This document shows positions 60,905 to 64,000 of a stretch of 64,000 nucleotides of DNA, one piece after another. The DNA is from Peterkaempfera bronchialis. GTDB lineage: Bacteria; Actinomycetota; Actinomycetes; Streptomycetales; Streptomycetaceae. Where the stretch lies: the NCBI RefSeq assembly GCF_003258605.2, contig NZ_CP031264.1, positions 3,844,001 to 3,908,000 of the forward strand, in the 5' to 3' direction. Positions within the stretch are counted from its first letter, which is position 1; each line of letters begins with the position of its first letter. A program made the translations under genes and the position numbers. The notes under the pieces were generated by a model. The model saw only the letters and a program-made list of their open reading frames with translations, made no database searches and was not told the origin of the DNA.

Positions 60905-61744
60905 TCAGAAGGAGACGCCCTTGCCCTTCAGGAAGGTGACCGGGTTGATGACCGCGCCGTAGGCGTTGACGGTCCGGATCTCGAAGTGGAGGTGCGGGCC
61001 GGTGGAGTTGCCGGTGTTGCCGGAGCGGCCGATCTGCTGGCCGGCGGACACCGACTGGCCGGCGCTGACGCTCAGCGACGACATGTGGGCGTACAGGGCG
61101 TAGTGGCCGTCGGAGAGCCGCAGCGTCACCGAGTTGCCGTAGGCCCCGGCCCAGCCGGCCGAGACGACGGTGGCCTTGCCGACCGAGTACAGCGGGGTGC
61201 CGACGGAGACGGCGAAGTCGGTACCGGTGTGGTAGCCGGCCGCGTAGCCGCTGTTCGGCACGCCGAAGGACTGGCTGAGCCGGGTGCCGGAGGGCACCGG
61301 GGAGGAGTAGCCGGCGGAGACCTGGGTACCCAGCTGCCCTCGCTCGGAGGAGCGGGAGGCGGCCTTGGCGTCCGAGGCGGCCTTGGCGCGGGCGGCCGCG
61401 TTGGCGGCGGCGATCTTGTGGGTCTGGTGGGCGGCGTGCGCGTCGGTGGCGGCCTTGGCGCGGGCCGCGGCGTTGGCGACCGCGATCTTGTGCGCCTGGT
61501 GGGCGGCGTGCGACGTGGTGGCGGCGGCCTTGGCACGGGCGGCCTCGTTGGCCACATGGATCACATGGGCCTGGTGCGCGGTGTGCGCGACATGGGCGAC
61601 GTGCACCTGGTGGGCGCTGAGCGCCGTGGGGGCCTGGGTGCTGTCGGCGGCGAAGGCGGTGCCGCTCAGGGCGGCGGTCGCGACGGTGACGCCGGCTATG
61701 GCGGCGGCCAGGCGGGTGGGACGTATACGGGAGTTGCGCTTCAC
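60905..61744 (-). CDS. Secreted M23 peptidoglycan endopeptidase with a His/Ala repeat domain
   Basis: The 279-residue protein has a signal peptide (cleavage after 'GTAFA', about residue 32), a long Ala/His region with about four repeats of the form 'HAAHQTHKIAAANAAARAKAA' (residues 45-130), and a C-terminal M23 LytM domain: 'GYHTGTDFAVSVGTPLYSVGKATV', 'ALYAHMSSLSVSAGQ', 'STGPHLHFEIR', with zinc ligands His/Asp and the HLH motif. It cuts peptidoglycan cross-bridges in the wall. The repeat region is probably helical and may bind the wall or metal. An unusual 5' leader precedes it. Confidence 0.85.
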   Translation of the reverse strand: MKRNSRIRPTRLAAAIAGVTVATAALSGTAFAADSTQAPTALSAHQVHVAHVAHTAHQAHVIHVANEAARAKAAATTSHAAHQAHKIAVANAAARAKAATDAHAAHQTHKIAAANAAARAKAASDAKAASRSSERGQLGTQVSAGYSSPVPSGTRLSQSFGVPNSGYAAGYHTGTDFAVSVGTPLYSVGKATVVSAGWAGAYGNSVTLRLSDGHYALYAHMSSLSVSAGQSVSAGQQIGRSGNTGNSTGPHLHFEIRTVNAYGAVINPVTFLKGKGVSF

Positions 61745-62131
61745 GCTGGGTGTCCTCTATCGGTTCGACGGCCCGGTTGCCGCAGGAGCACGGTGAGGTG
61801 CCGGTGCGCGGGCCGGGGCCCCGACTTTCAGCGGGGGCTTCAGCGGAACGGCGAGCGGGTCGAAATAAGGAGGTTTCAACCTGCTTGCCGTCGGGCAGAA
61901 CCAGTCGTAACAGAGCCCTTGCGGAGGTCCCAAGCCCCCGCTGTACTACGCATGTCCGTATACGGAGTGTGTGGTCAGCGGGGATTTGTCTGTTTTTGGC
62001 GCGCTGAGCTGGCGGCGCGCAAGCCGCTTCCCGCTACGAATGCCGATAGTGACCGCGATATCCGCTGTGACCGGGCTCACGGATTCGGGCCCGGTCCGGC
62101 GGGTAAAACGACCTCTTTCCGGATGTGCCGG
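61745..62131. other. 387-bp region between the M23 gene and the TetR gene
   Basis: No gene. Minus-strand leader of the M23 gene with the structured element at 61829-61943; a perfect 12-bp palindrome TCCGTATACGGA (61955-61966) lies just upstream of it, where an operator would be expected. The right part (62070-62131) carries the end of the TetR gene region and no clear hairpin terminator. Confidence 0.6.
61829..61943 (-). ncRNA. Candidate structured 5' leader RNA of the M23 gene
   Basis: On the minus strand, CAGCGGGGGCTT (61932-61943) and AAGCCCCCGCTG (61829-61840) are perfect 12-bp complements enclosing 91 nt, like the closing stem of a riboswitch. Inside are short hairpins, AGGU-UGAA-ACCU and UGCC-CGAC-GGCA. 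The element lies 84 bp before the start codon. In Streptomyces several wall-hydrolase genes have c-di-AMP (ydaO) riboswitches here, but the conserved ydaO core was not recognised. Confidence 0.45.
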
Positions 62132-62725
62132 TCAGCCCGACGGGCAGCCGGTCCTGATGTGGTCGGCGATCTCCAGCGCCACCTCCAGCGCCGCCGCCTG
62201 CCGCTCCGCCGCGTCCGGGCAGTTCGGTTCCCCCGGGTCCTCCTGGAGCAGGAAGAGCCCCGCATTGATCGCGAAGATCGACATCGCGGCGCGGACCCGG
62301 TCCTGGAAGGTGCTCTCGGGGCCCTCGATCAGCCGGACCATGGCGATCATCCGCTGCTTGAAGAGGGCGCCGGCATTGAGCTCGCGCACGGCCGGCTGGT
62401 TCTCGTGGAAGAAGCGGACCAGCGGGACGCTCTCCGACATCGAGGCGGCGAAGCGGCGCACCACCTCGTCGCGCATCTCGGGCGACCAGGGCCGGTCCTG
62501 CGCCCAGGCGATGACCTCGTCGATCGGCGCCGACATGGACTCCACGATGCCTCGGACGATGTCGTCCTTGGTCTTGAAGTGGTAGTACAGAGCAGCCTTG
62601 GTCACGCCCAGCCGGTCGGCGATCTCGCGCAGCGAGGTCTTCTCGTAGCCTTGCTCGGAGAACAGCTCAAGGGCGACGTCCAGGATGCGTGCCCGGGTGT
62701 CGCCGCGAGGCGCGTGGATGCTCAT
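62132..62725 (-). CDS. TetR/AcrR-family transcriptional regulator
   Basis: The 197-residue regulator has the TetR helix-turn-helix ('TRARILDVALELFSEQGYEKTSLREIADRLGVTKAALYYHFKTKDDIV', residues 9-57) and a helical ligand domain. It is divergent from the MFS pump, the usual layout for a repressor of its own neighbour. The start is the ATG at 62725; the open frame extends upstream without support. Ligand unknown. Confidence 0.92.
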   Translation of the reverse strand: MSIHAPRGDTRARILDVALELFSEQGYEKTSLREIADRLGVTKAALYYHFKTKDDIVRGIVESMSAPIDEVIAWAQDRPWSPEMRDEVVRRFAASMSESVPLVRFFHENQPAVRELNAGALFKQRMIAMVRLIEGPESTFQDRVRAAMSIFAINAGLFLLQEDPGEPNCPDAAERQAAALEVALEIADHIRTGCPSG

Positions 62726-62823
62726 CGCTTTCGTCGTACCCCTTGTCCGTGTGCGGTCGGCGCGGTGCCGACCGGGGTGTCCGGAGTCAAGTCTTCCGCC
62801 TGTGGCCAGCGGCGGGGAAATCA

Positions 62824-62889
62824 ACTTGACGGCCGGCTGGTAAGGAGCCTAGCTTGCGAGAGCAGAAATCCACTAGCCGGTCGTCAAGT
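62824..62889. promoter_or_regulatory. Twin operator arms and MFS promoter in the TetR/MFS gap
   Basis: ACTTGACGGCCGGCTGGT (62824-62841) and the complement of 62872-62889 agree at 16 of 18 positions. Each arm is also partly palindromic. The first contains TTGACG (62826-62831), which with TAGCTT (62850-62855, spacer 18) is the likely promoter of the MFS gene. Binding of TetR here would block it. Confidence 0.6.
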
Positions 62890-62942
62890 AAGCTGCCTCG
62901 GGGTAGCGCTTCGAGCGGCAGCCCGCAACGGGGAGAGACACC

Positions 62943-64000
62943 GTGTCGCAGAAGCAACCAGCCGAGCCGGAGGCCCGGACACCGCGCGAGATCCGCGTCA
63001 TCATGGTCGGCCTGGTGATCACCATGCTGCTCGCGATGCTCGACAATCTGATCGTCGGCACCGCGATGCCCACCATCGTCGGAGACCTGGGCGGCGCCCA
63101 GCACCTCTCCTGGGTGGTCACCTCCTACACCCTGGCCACCGCCGCCTCCACCCCGATCTGGGGCAAGCTCGGCGACCTCTACGGCCGCAAGGGCACCTTC
63201 ATCACCTCCATCGTGGTCTTCCTGGTGGGCTCCGCGCTCTCCGGGCTCTCCCAGACCATGGGGCAGCTGATCGGCTTCCGGGCCATCCAGGGCCTGGGCG
63301 CCGGCGGCCTGATGGTCGGCGTGATGGCGATCATGGGTGCGCTGGTGCCGCCCCGTGAGCGCGGCAAGTACCAGGGCATGTTCGCCGCCGTGATGGCGAT
63401 AGCCATGATCGGCGGCCCGCTGGTCGGCGGCTTCATCACCGACCACCTCAACTGGCACTGGACCTTCTACATCAACCTGCCGCTGGGCGCCCTCGCCCTG
63501 CTGGTGGTCACCGCCACCCTGCACCTGCCCAAGGTCCGCTCCACCGCCCGGATCGACTACCTGGGCGCGGTGCTGCTCACCGTGGGCATCACCTCCCTGG
63601 TGCTCATCACCACCTGGGGCGGCCAGCAGTACGACTGGACCTCCGGCCAGATCCTGGGCCTCGGCGCGCTGGCGCTGCTCTCCCTCGTCGGCTTTGTGTG
63701 GGCCGAGCGCCACGCCGAGGAGCCCATGCTGCCGCTGGGGCTCTTCAGCAACCGCAACTTCACCCTGGTCTCGGTGATCGGCTTCCTGGTCGGCTTCACC
63801 ATGTTCGGCTCGGTCACCTTCCTGCCGCTCTACCAGCAGAGCGTGCAGGGCGCCTCCGCCACCAACTCCGGGCTGCTGCTGATGCCGATGATGCTCGGCA
63901 TGCTGGTGGTCTCGCTGGTCGTCGGCCAGGCCGTCACCCGCACCGGCCGCTACCGCATCTTCCCGATCCTCGGCACCGGGGTGATGGCCGGCGGCGCGCT
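62943..64000 (+). CDS. MFS efflux transporter, DHA2 (14-helix) family, cut by window end
   Basis: About 352 residues are present. 'ITMLLAMLDNLIVGTAMPTIVGDLGG' (helix 1 and the conserved 'D.TIV..A.P.I' motif of drug-H+ antiporters), 'WGKLGDLYGRKGTFI' (motif A), 'FRAIQGLGAGGLM' (motif B) and 'GPLVGGFI' (motif C) are all present. Ten or so helices are visible. It should export a drug or metabolite, under control of the divergent TetR. GGGGAGAG precedes the GTG. Confidence 0.9.
   Translation, partial: MSQKQPAEPEARTPREIRVIMVGLVITMLLAMLDNLIVGTAMPTIVGDLGGAQHLSWVVTSYTLATAASTPIWGKLGDLYGRKGTFITSIVVFLVGSALSGLSQTMGQLIGFRAIQGLGAGGLMVGVMAIMGALVPPRERGKYQGMFAAVMAIAMIGGPLVGGFITDHLNWHWTFYINLPLGALALLVVTATLHLPKVRSTARIDYLGAVLLTVGITSLVLITTWGGQQYDWTSGQILGLGALALLSLVGFVWAERHAEEPMLPLGLFSNRNFTLVSVIGFLVGFTMFGSVTFLPLYQQSVQGASATNSGLLLMPMMLGMLVVSLVVGQAVTRTGRYRIFPILGTGVMAGGA

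Noticed and set aside
61745-62131. Firm call of a ydaO (c-di-AMP) riboswitch
   Set aside because: The position fits, but the conserved core bases were not found by eye; kept as an unclassified leader candidate.

Overview
The window is high-G+C DNA with G/C-rich third codon positions, frequent GTG starts, 4-bp ATGA/GTGA gene overlaps, and an actinobacterial gene set (Lsr2, ThrE, DedA, a LAXTG surface protein, an F420-associated metalloprotease, a ClpC with a ClgR-type site). Together with a bldA-type TTA codon in a specialised-metabolism gene, this points to a Streptomyces-like organism (Streptomycetaceae). From memory, the order ppa-dacB-metalloprotease-tilS-hpt-ftsH-folE...panC-panD-nadB-nadC-coaX-lysS-lsr2-clpC is the conserved core order of Streptomyces chromosomes.

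Region 1 (1-8641) is the accessory part and the most interesting. Eight genes on the minus strand, almost all overlapping or 2-77 bp apart, form one operon. The first three encode close relatives of the carbapenem enzymes: a CarB-type carboxymethylproline synthase (crotonase fold, 6482-7261), a CarA-type beta-lactam synthetase (5061-6479, with the Tyr/Glu/Lys catalytic set in place) and a CarC-type Fe(II)/2-oxoglutarate oxygenase (4162-4983, HxD...H and Arg ligands in place). Downstream lie a peroxiredoxin-like protein, an acyl-AMP ligase, an acyl-CoA-dehydrogenase-like protein, a PaiB-type FMN protein and a second acyl-AMP ligase cut by the window edge. Divergent from the operon is an ArgJ/OAT2-type ornithine acetyltransferase, the family found in clavulanate clusters. 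I read this as a carbapenem-type bicyclic beta-lactam pathway carrying an unusual activation/oxidation set. The CarA-like gene carries an in-frame TTA codon.

Region 2 (8.7-22.4 kb) is a mix: pentapeptide-repeat protein, dodecin, F420-reductase-like protein, a frameshifted vitamin-B12-type binding protein, a short repeat protein, a secreted small protein, an Hsp90-like/TPR pair, DedA, a ThrE exporter, a membrane protein and a Nudix hydrolase.

Region 3 (22.5-54 kb) is core metabolism: pyrophosphatase, PBP4-type carboxypeptidase, tilS (apparently frameshifted), hpt, ftsH, the folate genes folE/folP/folB/folK, a phosphatidylglycerol-lysyltransferase-like protein, nuoD2 overlapping a MidA-like methyltransferase, a two-component system, an aldolase/lyase, the pantothenate/NAD genes panC-panD-nadB-nadC-coaX, a cell-wall surface protein and a divergent lysyl-tRNA synthetase.

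Region 4 (53.8-64 kb) holds a BlaI-type repressor, an ArgA-like acetyltransferase, lsr2, clpC, a lipoprotein L,D-transpeptidase, an aldehyde dehydrogenase, a secreted M23 peptidase with a structured leader candidate, and a divergent TetR/MFS efflux pair with twin operator arms. No rRNA, tRNA, CRISPR array, transposase or integrase was recognised.
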